A stretch of DNA of 64,000 bases from NCBI RefSeq assembly GCF_904849725.1, contig NC_058523.1, positions 336,267,948 to 336,331,947 of the forward strand, in the 5' to 3' direction. The stretch is from Hordeum vulgare subsp. vulgare. Lineage: Eukaryota > Streptophyta > Magnoliopsida > Poales > Poaceae. Within the stretch, counting starts at the first letter, position 1. Each line of letters opens with the position of its first letter. The position numbers and the translations under genes are program-made. The notes under the pieces are model-generated. The model saw only the letters and a program-made list of their open reading frames with translations. It did no database searches and was not told where the DNA came from. Below, one piece after another: positions 34,559 to 47,574 of this stretch.

Positions 34559-37152
34559 CACTACTGGAATCAGAGAATTTGCCATCTGCTGCCTCTTTGC
34601 AGTCTGCTGGCTGATGGCAAAGACCCTCTTTGCCATCAGCTACCAAAAACCAGACGACAAAGAGCAGACTGATGGCAAAGATACTATTTGCCATCAGTAT
34701 GCTCTTTGCTGTCTGCCAGCTGACGGCAAGGAGTAAGGAGCGGCCCACCCTGCACCCCTATCTCCCCCTAACGTCCTCTCCCTTTGTCGTCTGCCTTGTT
34801 CCTCTTTGTCGTTGGGGAGCATACGACAAAGAGGATGCGCCCTAACAGCCGTCTCCCCCCACCCCGCACCCCTTCTCTCCCCTAACGGTCACCCTGAAAC
34901 CCCCACCACCGCCGCGCCCTCCTCCTCCCTGCGCCACCGCGCCCTCCACCTCCCTGGGCCACCACCGCGCCCTCCTCCTCCCTGCGCCACCGTGCCCTCC
35001 TCCTCCTTGCGCCCTCCTCCTCCCTGTGCCACCACCACGCCCTCCTCCTTCCTGCACTCCCTCCTCCACCACCACGCCCGCCTCCTCCCCGGGACCTCCT
35101 CCTCCACCACCGCCTCCGGAGCTCGCCCCTTCTCCACCACCGCCCCCTCCTCCACCACCGCGCCCTCCTCCACCTCGACCCCTCTCTCTCACTCACACAC
35201 TCCCACTCCCACTCCCCTCTAGCCCCGATGCCCATCGCCGCCACCCCCGCGACCACCATCGTCGTCGCCCCAGCCGCCCCCACCGGTGAGCCCCCCCCGG
35301 CCGGCCACACCTATTTTTTTGCTTTTTATTTATTTATGTTAAATTAGTTAGGTTAGTTTTTCAGTTTATTAGGAAAAACATGTTGCCGGGTACTGCTACT
35401 TGTGGAATATTTTATTAGGTTAGTTATTTTTTTAGTTAGGTTAGTTTTCAACTAGCTTATATGTTAGGTTAGTTAGGGCATGACCTTGCCAAATGCCACC
35501 TCCGATGAACGTGTTTCTTGCAGAGGGAAACGGACTCCTGCAGAAGAGATCGGTTCCTCCCTGACAAAAGCTACCAGGCAGCCCCTTAGGTGATGCAGTG
35601 TGAGCTTCAGATCTATGCTCTCTTTAGGACCACACCATGGTGATGCACTGTTTTGCATGCAGTGGAGGTTGCATGCGTTGTGTGGTGAGTGAGAGAAAAA
35701 ATATGATGATGACATCAAGAAACTAGCCTCCGTTGACTGATTGTGGCACACACTATAGCTTCATTTAAATTTATCTAGGTGGAAGAGGTGAGGCAGTACG
35801 AAGGTGATGCCTCCATTGTGCATGCCCTTAGTTAGCTTGGTTTATTAGGTTAGTTGGGAGATTTCGAAGCAATGTCCAGGGAAACTAGTTGTGGAAGCAA
35901 TGTTGCTCTTAGTTGGTGTAGATGGGACTACATTGCTAACTGAGACATCGAAACATGGAGATGCATTCTTTTTACCCCGACTTTTCCTATCAGAAGAAGC
36001 AATTAGAACAGGTTCATTTAAAACAACTATGGTGTTAGAACTAGACAGAAGCAAGTATTTTTTTACCTTCTCTTTGTTCCATTGTAAAATAAATAGATTG
36101 CTGAAATGTACTTGACCTTCATTGTGGTGGTATCAATCTCAACAATACTCCCCGGAGACCACAATTCTATCTCAGCCTTGTAGTTGTGCAATATCCAAAA
36201 ACTTTCTTCCCAACTCCCATATAAGCTAGTTACTGCCCTTTACTTGCCTTTCCACACCATGTGATAGTCAAGTGTGACATGATGTTCCTCTTGCAAGTCT
36301 TTGAGAAATCACAAAAAAGTTATTACCATCACACAATTTTTGTCCCTCTTCCAACTAGCACTTAAGGACCATTTGCAAGGGTCACCTTTTATGGATTCGC
36401 CTTCGCAAAAAGCCTGAAACCTTTCCGCCTCATTTTTTAGGTCATATATTTGTGGTAGGTCGTATATTTTTTGATTATATTAATGAACCCAAAATATTTG
36501 TGTTGATCGGGTGGATTTACATGTGATAGTTGTCTCGTCACTGTGAGGTCTGTTGTGCGAAGACCTCTGTTCTACGAGCTCCGCTCCTACGTTTGTGTGT
36601 GAGTACAAATGTCATCTCCTCCAGGCCCCTTCATTTGATGTGGGTCGGTTTTCGGATGAAACTTGCTAGATATATGTAATTAAATTTATTTATCAGTGTG
36701 CGTCTCCCGTTCGAAAGGGTTACAATTATAAATATGCATGCATTTGCATATATTTATAACCATGATTCTTCCGAATTGTCCAACATTATCCATGGACAGC
36801 CCAAGTATATGTAGATTGGATTCGTTTTCCCATATGCTTTGTTTCGGATCCGATGCATAATTTTGTCAGTGCCTCCCTGTTGTTCTCCGGATACACATCC
36901 TCTGTGTTTATTGCGGAGACGTGTATCAGGGGAACAACGGGGAGGTGCTGCCGTAATTTTGTGTTGGATCAAGAGTAGAGCATGGGAAAACGAACCCAAT
37001 CTACACATACTCGGGTGGGATTAGGACCTATCTTTACCTATTAGCGTGTAGGTTGCATGGAGGTAATAAAACTTGCGAACTTGATTAACTTATCAATATA
37101 TATGCTGAATTATATATAAATATATTTCTTGTGTGTTTAGTAGCTAGGCAAG
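34559..37152 (+). repeat. Terminal and 5' untranslated region of element G
   Basis: Terminal inverted repeat and subterminal repeats, then the C-rich presumed first exon (to about 35290), then about 1.8 kb of intron-like sequence. The last part, from about 36460, aligns with 43130-43800 of element I. Reading frames in the C-rich block are compositional and I do not call them. Confidence 0.7.
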
Positions 37153-37935
37153 ATGAGTGATCATGCGTGTATGTACACCGTTCACCCTAGTCAGAAAGAG
37201 ATGACGAAAGAATGGTTTCTAAAAACCAAGGAGTTTGTGAAAGCCAAATTTGCAAATGGCCAGGAAACAAACTGGTGCCCTTGTCCTGAATGCGAAAGCA
37301 ATTAAAAAGAGGACAGAGGCTGTAATGATTAGACACCTGCAGAGGAGGGGTTTTAAGCCTAATTATACGGTTTGGACATTTCATGGTAAGTCCATACAGC
37401 GCACCAGAGCTCAGGTGGTTCGTCGTCGCACCGACGAGCATGGTACCAAAATCGAAGACATGGTGCAAGACTTTGATGATGCTCGAGATTCGGAAGATGA
37501 GATGAAGGAATCTACAAAGGCCTTCTACGAAATGTTGGAGTCTTCAAAACGTCCTCTCCACGAGCACACTGAGCTTTGTCAGCTGGATGTCATTGCACAA
37601 GTAATGGCTCTGAAGGCTCAGTTCCACTTGGGAAGAGAATGCTACGACGCGATGATGACACTATTTGGACGCTTTCTACCCAAAGGCCATGTAATGCCTG
37701 CAAACCTACACGAAGGCGAAGGCATTCTATGAGTCTGACCTGGATGATCCAACTAACTTCACCAACATCTCATCCCAACACAAGCTCATGAAATATAGGG
37801 ACACGGGGAAGGCTTGGAAAGGGGAGGACTTTAACCCGAGCGAGGAACCTTTGGATCCAGAGCTGGTGATGATATCTTGTGCCGGGAGGCCCCATGGCTC
37901 GATAACCATTGGAGATGGGATAATACGTTGTCCAC
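37153..37935 (+). pseudogene. TnpD-like/TnpA-like fusion remnant of element G
   Basis: From ATG 37153 (MSDHACMYTVHPSQKEMTKE) it matches the TnpD start of I, frameshifts near 37250-37300, and continues through RHLQRRGFKPNYTVW to about 37730. From there it matches exon 5 of the TnpA-like gene of I (YESDLDDPTNFTNIS-type sequence, PELVMISCAGRPHG) up to 37935. This is a deletion derivative joining the two genes. It cannot make either transposase. Confidence 0.8.
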
Positions 37936-39448
37936 TGCTACCTCTTGAGCTTGCGTTGGTTTTTTCCTTGAAGAGGAAAGGGTAGCAGTAAGTATTTCCC
38001 TTAGTTTGAGAACCAAGGTATCAATCCAGTAGGAGTATCAAGATGACGCTCCAATGTACCTGCGCAAAAACTAACAAACTTGCACCCAACGCTATAAAGG
38101 GGTTGTCAATCCCTTCACGATTATTTGCAAGGTGAGATTTGAAGGTGAAAAGTGCAACAAAGTAATCTTGTGGAACTGAAAATATGATATGAAGTAGACC
38201 CGGGGGCCATAGTGTTCACTAGAGGCTTCTCTCATGATAGTAAGTATTACGGTGGGTGAACGAATTACTGTCGAGAAATTGATAGAATCGCGCAGAGTCA
38301 TGATGATATCCAAGGCAATGATCATACATATAGGCATCACGTCCGAGACAAGTAGACCGATACTTTCGGCATCTACTACTATTACTCCACACATCGACCG
38401 CTATCCAGCATGCATCTAGTGTATTGAGTTCATAACAAATAGAGTAACGCCTTAAGCAAGATGACATGATGTAGAGCGATAGATTCATGAAATAGATATA
38501 AACCCCATCTTTTGACCCATTATGGCAACTACACGATGCGTGCCTCGCTACCCCTTCTGTCACTGGGTGAGGACACCGCATGGTACGACCCCAAAACCAA
38601 GCACTTCTCGCATTGCAAGAATTATAGATCAAGTTGGCCAAACGAAACCCACAACTCGAAGAGAGTTACAAAGATACAAAATCATGCATATAAGAGATCA
38701 AAGGAGACTCAAATAATATTCATAGATAATATGATCATAAATCCACAATTCATCGGATCTCGACAAACACACCACAAAAGAAGGTTACATCGGATAGATT
38801 TCCATGAAGATCATGGAGAACTTTGTATTGAAGATCCAAGAGAGAGAAGAAGCCATCTAGATACTAGCTATGGACCCGAAGGTCTGTGGTCAACTACTTA
38901 CGCATCATCGGAGAGGCAATGGTGTTGATGAAGAAGCCCTCCGTGTCCGAATCCCCCTCCGGCAGGACACCAGAACGTGCCCGAGATGGGATCTTGCGGA
39001 GACAGAAGCTTGCGGCGGCGGAAAATTATTTTCGTGGCTCTCTCTGGTGGTTCTGGATTCTTAGAGAATTTATAGGTGAAAAGAAGTAGGGCAAAGGAGC
39101 CACGGGGGGGGGGGGGCACAAGCCTGCTAGGTGTGGCCCCCAGGCCGCGGCTAGGGGGCTTGTGACCTCCCCCGAGGTCCTTTGCCTTGGTTCTCAAGTT
39201 CCGTGCGTATCTTCTGTTATGAAAAAAAAATCCCCCCGCAGGTTTTATTCCGTTTGGACCCCGTTTAATATTCTTCTCTGAAAAAGGTCAAAAACACGGA
39301 AAAAACATAAACTGGCACTTGGCACCGAGTTAATAGGTTAGTCCCAAAAAAGATATAAAATAGCATATTCATGCATACAAAACATCCAAAGTTGACATGA
39401 TAATAGCATGGAACCATCAAAAATTATAGATACGTTGGAGACGTATCA
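37936..39448 (-). repeat. 3' LTR of element H
   Basis: 1,513 bp; on the minus strand TGATACGT at 39448 to GAGGTAGCA at 37936. A run of 10 or more G lies at about 39105-39116 on the plus strand. Short frames inside are not supported. Confidence 0.85.
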
Positions 39449-41507
39449 AGCATCCCCAAGCTTAACTCCTGCTCGTCCTCGAGTAGGGAAGTGATAAAGA
39501 CTGAATTTTTGATGTGGAATGCTACCTAACATATTTGTCCTTTGTAACTTCTTTCTTGTGGCATGGATGTTCAGATCTGTAAGATTCAAAACAATAGTTT
39601 ACTATTGACATGGAAACAATAGTACTCCAAGCATACTAGCAAAGTGATCATGAAAGTTATCCCTACAAAATCATATAGTCTGGCTATGCTCCATCGTCCC
39701 CACACAACGAATTTAAGTCATGCACAACCCCGGTATTGGCCAAGTAATTGTTTTCGCACTCATACTTTCTCAAACTTTTTCACCTCTCATGGAATACATG
39801 AGCATGAGCCATGGATATAGCATTATTGGTGGAATAGAGTGTGCTGGAGGTTGTGAGGCAAAAAGGAGGAGATGGTCACATTGAATCGGCATATCAACGG
39901 GCTATGGAGGTGCCCATCAATAGATATCAATGTGAATGAGTAGGGATTACCATGCAACGGATGCACAAGAGCTATAAGTGTGTGAAATCTCAAAAGCAAA
40001 ACTAGTGGGTGTGCACCCAACTTGCTTGCCCACGAAGACCTAGGGCAATTCTGAGGAAACCCATCATTGGAATATACAAGCCAAGTTATAAAATGAAAAT
40101 TCCCACTAGTATATGGAGGTGACGAAATGAGAGACTCTCTATCATGAAGAACATGGTGCTATTTTAAAGCACAAGTGTGGAAAAAGATAGTAGCATTGTT
40201 CCTTCTCTCTTTTTCTCTCTTTTTTTTTGTTTGGGCTCTTTGGCCTCTTTTTTTTCTCATTTTTTGGTGGGCATCTTTGGCCTCTGTTTTTTATTTCCTC
40301 ACATGGGACAATGCTCTTATAATGATGATCATCACACTTTTATTTACTCACAACTCAGTACTTAGAACAATGATGAATCTATAGGAAATGCCTCCGGCAG
40401 TGTACCGGGATGTGCAACGATCCAGCTTAGCATATGACGTTGAAACATCTCGCTAGCTATCTTACGATCATGCAAAGGCAATATGAAAGTGATGGCACAT
40501 CTCATGAGACGGAACGGTGGGAGTTGCATGTCAATATATCTCGGAATGGCTATGAAAATGCCATAATAGGTAGGTATGGTGGCTGTTTTGAGGAACGTAT
40601 ATGGTGGGTTTGTGCACCGGCGAGAGTTGCGCGGCACTAGAGAGGCTAGCAATGGTGGAAGGTGAAAGTGCATCTATACCATGGACTCACATTAGTCATG
40701 AAGAACTCATATACTTATTGTGAAAGTTTTATTAGTAATCGAAACAAAGTGCTAAACGCATACTCCTAGGGGAAGGGTTGGTAGGTGTTAACCAACGCGC
40801 GATCCCGACCACCACACAAAGGATGACAATCAATAAATCAATTATGCACCATCTTCCTAACATAGCGGTTCACCATACGTGCATGCTACGGGAATCACTA
40901 ACTTCAACACAAGAATTTCTAGATTCACAACACCCTACTAACATAACTCTAATATTACCATATCCATATCTCAAAACTAATTGAGAGGAATCAAACTTCT
41001 CTTTACTAATCAATGCACTTGAATATGGAAGTTTTTATTATATCCTCTTTGGATGCCTATCATCTTTAGGACTACTTTCATAGCACACGCCAATTACCAA
41101 GTTACTTAGAGAGAGCACTCTCAAAAAGATATAAGTGAAGATCAAGAGTTCTTATTTCTTCAAAATATGACACCGCCGTGCTCTAAAAAGATTTAAGTGA
41201 AGCACTAGAGAAAAATTATCTAGCTCAAAAGATATAAGTGAAGCACATGCGAGCTAAATTGCCTAACTCAAAAGATATAAGTGAAGCTCAATGAGTATTC
41301 TAGCAAATTCACGATGAGTGCATATCCCTCTCAAAAAGGTGTGCATCAAGGATGATTGTGACAAAACAAAAAGAAAAGACTCCTATAATACACGATGCTC
41401 CAAGAAAAACACATATCATGTGGTGAATAAAATTGTAGGTCCAAGTAACGTTACTGATGGATTGAAGACGAAAGAGGGGATGCCTTCCCGGGGCATCTCC
41501 AAGCTTA
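39449..41507 (-). other. 3' internal non-coding region and polypurine tract of element H
   Basis: Polypurine tract TTAAGCTTGGGGATGCT (minus) at 39465-39449. The rest aligns in reverse with 2150-2650 and 15214-16480 of element A, including about four 42-bp repeat units at 41131-41290. No gene is supported. Confidence 0.75.
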
Positions 41508-41815
41508 CACTAGTGGAAAACAGTTTTTTGCCATCTTCCTAGTCTTTGCCGTATGCTAGCTGATGGCAAAGAGTGTCTTTGTCGTCAGCTTCAGCAAAAC
41601 AGACGACAAAGCACAGGCTGATGGCATAAAGTCTTTTTGCCATCTGTCACATCTTTGTCGTCTGCTAGCGGACAACAAAGAGTCCAGAGGCAGATGGCAA
41701 AGATATAGATAGGCCCACCTGACCGCGGGGTTGCTAGGTCAAACTGGAGTCGGACCTTTGCCGTCTGCTAGTGGACGGCAAAGAGTCCGGAGGCAGACGA
41801 CAACGCTCTAACACC
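41508..41815 (+). repeat. Left terminal and subterminal repeats of element I
   Basis: Terminal CACTAGTGGAAAACAG, then alternating direct and inverted variants of TTTGCCGTCTGC and GGCAAAGA. Such motifs bind TnpA in En/Spm elements (established for maize; inferred here). Confidence 0.85.
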
Positions 41816-43811
41816 ATTAACGGCTCCTTCCCCCAACCCCGCCCCTCTCCCTCTCTGTAACGGTCACCCCGCGTGCCCCTCTCTCTCTCCCCACCCCGCG
41901 TGCCCCTCTCTTTGTAACGGCCGCCGCCAACACCGTCGCGCCGCCGCCCCCGTCGCGTCGCCGCCCCCGTCGCGTCGCCGCCCCTGTCGCCCCCGCCTCC
42001 GCCCCTGTCGCCCCCACTGCCGCCCTTATCGCCCCCTGTTGCCCCCGCCATCGCCCCTCTCTCTCTCTCTCCCCCACCTCGCCCCCGCTGACACTGCCCC
42101 ACCACCGTCGCGCCGCCGCCCCTGGTGCCCCTGGCGCCGCCCCGCCACCCCAACACCCCGGGCCCTCCACAGCGGCCCCTCCCGGTGAGCCACCACACCC
42201 CCACCCACACCCCCACCTGCATTAGTTTTTAGTAGTTTTATTATTTTTTAGTAGTTTTAGTAGTTTTAGTAGTTGTTATTGCTAGTAGTTTTAGTGGTAG
42301 ATTTAGTTAGGTTACTAGTTTTAGTTAGGTTAGTTAGTTAGCTTGGTTAGTTAGGTGGAGGAGGAGAAGAGGAGAAGAGGAGGAGGAGGAGGACAAGAAG
42401 ATGAGAAGAAGAAGAGGAGTAGGAGGAGGAGGAGGAGAAGAAAAAGAAGAAGAAGAAGAAGAAGAGAAGAAAAAAATAAGAAGGAGAACAAGTAAAGAAG
42501 AAGAGAAGAAGAAGAGAATAAGAAAAAAATAAGAAGGAGAAGAAGAGAAAAAAGAAGAAGAAGTTGATTTTTTATTGTTTGGTATTTAGTGGTAGCTAGA
42601 TTCTTTTTTAGTTACTTAGTGGTAGCTTCTATTTTTGTTATAGTGGTACATTCTGTTTTTGTTATTTTTTTGCTGTTTAGTGCTATCTAGGTTTAGTTAG
42701 CTTGGTTAGTTAGGTTAGTTAGTTAGTTAGCTTAATAGAAAGAATAGGAAGAAGAAGAAGAGGAGGAGGAGGACAAGAGGAGAAGAGGAGGAGGAGGATG
42801 AGAAGAAGAAGAAGAAGAAGAAGAATAGGAGGAGGAGAAGACAGAAATAAGAAGGAGAAGCAGAAAAGAAGAAGAAAAGAAGAGAAGGAGAAGAGAAGAA
42901 GAGAAGAACAATACCTTGTCCTCCTCCTTCTTCTCCTCCTCCTCCTTCTCCATCTTCTTGATTTCTTCTTCTTCTCCTCCTCCTCCTCTTTCTTCTCCTC
43001 TATCTTATTCTCCTGACCTTATTTTCCCCAACAATAAGATAATTAGCCCATTTAGCTACAAAATGGCATAAAAACCTTGATTAGATCATGAATATTATAT
43101 TCTTAACTTGTTTTCCTCTAAATGACATAATTAGAATATTTGTGTTGATCGGGTGGATTTACATGTGATAGTTGTCTCATCGCTGTGAGGTCTGGTGTGC
43201 GAAGACCTGCACGTGCGTTGTACGAGCTCCACCCCTGCATTCGTGGGTCACTACAAATTTCATCTCCTCCTCGCCCCTTCATTTACTGTGGCTCGGTTTC
43301 TGGATGAAACTTTCTAGATTTAGGTAATTCAATTAATTTATTAGTATGCGTGACCAGTATGCGTCTCCCATTCGAAAGGGCGACATCTATAAATATGCAT
43401 GTCTTTGCATATTTATAACCGCCATCCTTTCGAATTTTCCAACATTATCCATGGACAGCCCGAGTATGTGTAGATTGGGTTCGTTTTCCCGTATGCTGTG
43501 CTCTGGATCCGATGTGGAATTTCGTCAGTGCCTCCCTGTTGTTCTCCGGATGCTCATCCTCTCTGTTTATTGCGGAGACGTGTATCAGGAGAACAGTGGG
43601 GAGGTGCTACCGAAATTTTGCGTTGGATTCGGAGCAGAGCATGGGAAAACGAACCCAATCTACACATACTCGGGTGGGATTAGGACCTATCTTTACCTAT
43701 TAGCGTGTAGGTTGCCTGGACGTAATAAAAATGGCGAACCTGATTAACCGATGAATATAAATGCTAAATTATATATAAATATATTTCTTCTGTCTTTAGT
43801 AGCTACGCAAG
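41816..43811 (+). other. 5' untranslated exon and first intron of element I
   Basis: C-rich 41820-42185 with CCGGTGAGCC as likely donor (same context in G near 35285). Purine microsatellites at 42355-42560. One unit resembling the downstream 400-bp array lies at about 42735-43140, with its purine arm to 42910 and pyrimidine arm to 43010. From 43130 it aligns with G. No protein frame is convincing. Confidence 0.65.
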
Positions 43812-46800
43812 ATGAGTGATCGTGCATGGATGTATACCGGTCACCCTAGTCAGAAAGAGATGACGAAAAATTTGTTTGTAAAAACAAAGGAATTTGTGAA
43901 AGCCGCATTCGCAAATGCCCAGGAAAGAAACTATTGCCCCTGTCCTGGATGCGCCAACTATAAAAAGACGACAGAGGCTGTAATGATTAAACACCTGCAG
44001 AGGAGGGGTTTTAAGCCTAATTATACGGTGTGGACATTTCATGGTGAGTCTATACAACGCACAAGAGCTGAGGTGGTCCGTCGTCGCACAGACGAGCATG
44101 GTACCGGGATCGAAGACATGGTGCAAGACTTTGATGATGCTCGGGATTCGTAAGATGAGATGGAGGAATCTGCAAAGGCCTTTTATGAAATGTTGGAGTC
44201 TTCAAAACGTCCTCTCCATGAGCACACTGAGCTCTGTCAGCTGGATGCAATTGCACAAGTAATGGCTCTAAAGGCTCAGTTCAACTTGGGAAGAGAATGC
44301 TACGAAGCGATGATGACACTATTTGGACATTTCCTACCCAAAGGCCATGTCATGCCTGCAAACCTGTACCGGTCGGACAAAATACTTCGTGTACTTAAGA
44401 TTCCCTATGAGAAGATAGATGTATGTGAGAAAGGATGTGTCTTATTTAGGAAGGAGTATGCACACTTGGACTATTGTCCCAATTGCGAGTCTTCCATGTA
44501 TCTTGTGGTAGACAACAGTATGGGTGAGTAGAGGCAGACCAAAATCGCAGTTAGTGTTCTTTGGTATATGCCAATCATACCAAGACTTCAATGTCTTTTC
44601 ATGGTCGAAGAGACAGCCAGACAGATGACATGGCACAAATTGGGCAAAAGAACCAAACTAGATGCGGATGGGAATAAGATGATGGTACACACATCGGATG
44701 GAGAAGCGTGGAAACATTTCGATGGATTGCATCAGGATAAAGCGGCAGATCCAAGAATCCTCGAGTCTGCGCCGCCACGGATGGTTTTAATCCCTTCGGC
44801 ATGACGACAACCCAATACAGTTGTTGGCCTGTATTTGTCATTCCACTCAATCTCCCCCCCGGGCAGATTATGTAAAGAAAGAACATATTTTTGACGTTGA
44901 TAATTCCAGGGCCCAATTATCCAGGGAAGAATATGAATGTGTACCTGCAACCGCTTAAGGATGAATTGGAAGAAGCTTGGGATAATGGGGTCAAGACATA
45001 TGATGCCGCTAGAAAAGAAAACTTCAAAATGCAAGTGTGGTACATGTACTCTATGGATGACTTGCCAGCGTATGCGCTATTCTCTGGATGGTGTGTGCAT
45101 GGAAGGTTCCCGTGCCCCCAATGCAAGGCAGCTCTTCAGTTTCATTGGTTACAGGATGGTCGGAAGTATTCTTGCTTTGACTTGCATAGACAGTTCCTGG
45201 ATCCTGACCATCAGTTCAGAAAAGACAAGAAGAACTTTACCAAAGGTAAAGTTGTCAAAAACTTGGTATCACCTGGGTTCACAGGCCAACAGATCCTGGA
45301 TCAGTTAAACGCCCTCAAGCCTGATCCAGAGTGTCCAGGGTATTTCAAGGGGTAAAATTCAAAACACGCCTGGACTCACAAGCCATGCTTCTAGTATCTG
45401 CCTTACTTCAAAGACCTCCTTCTTCCAAACAATATCGACATGATGCACACTGAAAAGAATATCGGAGAGGCTATTTTTGGTACATTGTTCGACATAGATG
45501 GGAAGACAAAGGATAATATTAAGGCTAGAGTCGATCAAGAGACACTATGTCATAGACCGTTACAAAACATGCGAGAAGCCAAAGGAAAGCAGAAGTGGTC
45601 GAAGCCAAATGCCTGGTTAAATCTTGGAAGGCCAGCTATGAGGGAAATTATCTTGTGGGTCAAAATGCACTTGATGTTCCCCGATGGGTATGCAACGAAT
45701 CTAAAGAGGGGAGCGAGTCTTGAAAAATTAATGTCGGTGATTGGCACATATGGCTAGAGCGGGTAATGTCGGTGATGTTCCGTGGCTTTATTCCTGAGGA
45801 TGAATGGATAGTACTGACGGAGCTGAGCTATTTCTTCCGTGTTCTTTGTGCGAAAGAATTGTCGCCTGGCATGGTAGAAGACATGGAGGAGTTTGCACCG
45901 GAGTTGTTGTGCAAGTTAGAGAAGATCTTTCCACCGGGCTTCTTTAATCCAATGCAGCATTTGATTTTACATCTACCGACCGAGGCAAGATTGGGTGGGC
46001 CCGTGCAACATTGTTGGTGCTATGCAACCGAGAGGATGCAGAAGACCCTTCGAGCTAAATGTAAAAATAAGCGTAGAATTGAAGCATCGATGGCTGAGGC
46101 ATTCATTACTGAGGAGGTGGCAAACTTTGTGACAGCACACTACGAAGCCAAAAATCATCATTTGCATAATATGAAGCCTCGGCACAATGATGCAGACCCT
46201 GAAAAAGGTGGGTCCAACCTCAGCCTATTCAAAGGGAAGCTCGCAACAGCTGGTGCTTCGAAACCAATAACGTTGGATGTCGAAGAATGGCGGAACATTT
46301 CGTTGTATATCTTCAACAACCTAACAGAAGTGCGGCCGTACATCGAGTGAGTTCTCGGCACATTTTCCCATAACTTCTAATTCATTTGAACTGCTCTTAT
46401 TCCCGAATATTTCAAACAGCCGTTACGTCGTCAAATGCTCGGATGGAGCGGTGATCGAAAATGATTTCGTCGAATAGTATGAGCTTCTGTCAAAGACAGG
46501 AGGCGGCTATCTCTGTTTCATCTCTTGGTTCAAACAAACGGTAATTATCAATAATGGACCATTTCATTCTTGGTCTAACTTGCGGCTAATGCAACAACCG
46601 TTTCGTATTAAACTTGTAGGCTAATTTAGAGTCTATGGACGCCGAATTGAGACAAGTCGCAAATGGTTTTGACTATAAGGTCCGTTCATTTGAGAAATAC
46701 AACAACAACATGTATCTCTTTCGTACCTTTGGCAAAGAGCTATCTATGCCCGACCGGAAATCGACAAATTGTGGTGTCTTTGCTATCGGCGAACGTATTA

Positions 46801-47431
46801 TCGAGTATTTGCAAGAGTTGAAGCAATTTATGAACTTCAATTCTATGGTGAAAACCCACCGAACGTCGTAGTCTTCAAATGTTATTGGTTCCAGCCGAAA
46901 AAGACTAGAAGGACTCATGAACATATAGGACAAGTCGAAATCAATCCAAACACCCATTTAGATGTTCTCAATGTCTATATTACGGCTCAACAGGCGACCC
47001 AAGTTTTCTATCTACTGTGGGCATGCCAAACGGATAAGAATCTGGAAGGTTGGTATGTTGTTTGTGAAGTGCCGCCACATGTCAGACCACCTGTCCCAAA
47101 TGAACAGGATTATGAACCTCACATTAACCCAGACACATATGATGGAGAATTCTTCCAAGAAACACGTCTTTCCAAGAAACGTTTCAAGAACCGCCGTGGT
47201 TCACCCAAGAACATGGAAGTAGACAGCGACAATGAATCCGACTCCAGCCCTGAGCCGAAACCAGAAGACCTGGAACTCGTAGAGGTTACTGATGCGGATG
47301 ACCTGTCAATGCTTCAACAATTAAAGGAAGGCCTTTCACAACTTCACGCCGTTGAACCCGACGAGCACGGCATTCATGAAGACATGCGTGATAGTGATGA
47401 TGATGATGCATTTATTGATGATGATTATTAG
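43812..47431 (+). pseudogene. TnpD-like transposase of element I (Transposase_21, DUF4218, DUF4216 regions)
   Basis: Starts at ATG 43812 (MSDRAWMYTGHPSQKEMTKN), with CPCPGCAN near residue 38. The frame is shared to 44804 with stops at 44151 (TAA; G has GAA) and 44529 (TAG). It then shifts: GPNYPGKNMNVYLQPL and DDLPAYALFSGW from 44891, HTEKNIGEAIFGTLFD from 45440. A DUF4218-like part (LHLPTEARLGGPVQHCW, about 45960) follows, then introns near 46350-46620. A DUF4216-like part (NVVVFKCYW, about 46866) ends in an acidic tail (DSDDDDAFIDDDY) at 47431. This order is the usual TnpD/TNP2 architecture of plant CACTA elements. The protein would cut and join element ends. At least two stops and three frame changes make it inactive. 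Confidence 0.85.
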
Positions 47432-47574
47432 TTTGTAAGATTCACAACTTAAATTATATATATTTTAATCTTTATTATTCATGTACATATTATTATTCAT
47501 GTCAGTTATTCAATTTTTTATGTTGTACTAATTTATTTTAATCTTTATCATGGCAGGTCACCAGGTGTGGAAAG

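Larger units (their letters stand above)
34559..37935 (+). mobile_element. Element G: deleted CACTA transposon, left part
   Basis: Starts CACTACTGGAATCAG at 34559 after AAT. Subterminal repeats are variants of TTTGCCATCTGCTG (34578-34810). Then come a C-rich block (34855-35290) ending in CCGGTGAGCC, a likely first exon and donor, an A/T-rich intron-like region (35290-37140), and a TnpD start. The middle is deleted compared with I: the sequence jumps from the I-equivalent 44364 to about 49225 at about 37731. Element H cuts it at 37935, so its right terminus is outside the window. Confidence 0.85.

Noticed and set aside
34842..35310. Long Gly/Arg-rich and Pro-rich frames on both strands
   Set aside because: Open only because the block is C-rich and lacks stops; not shared in frame with the equivalent block of element I.
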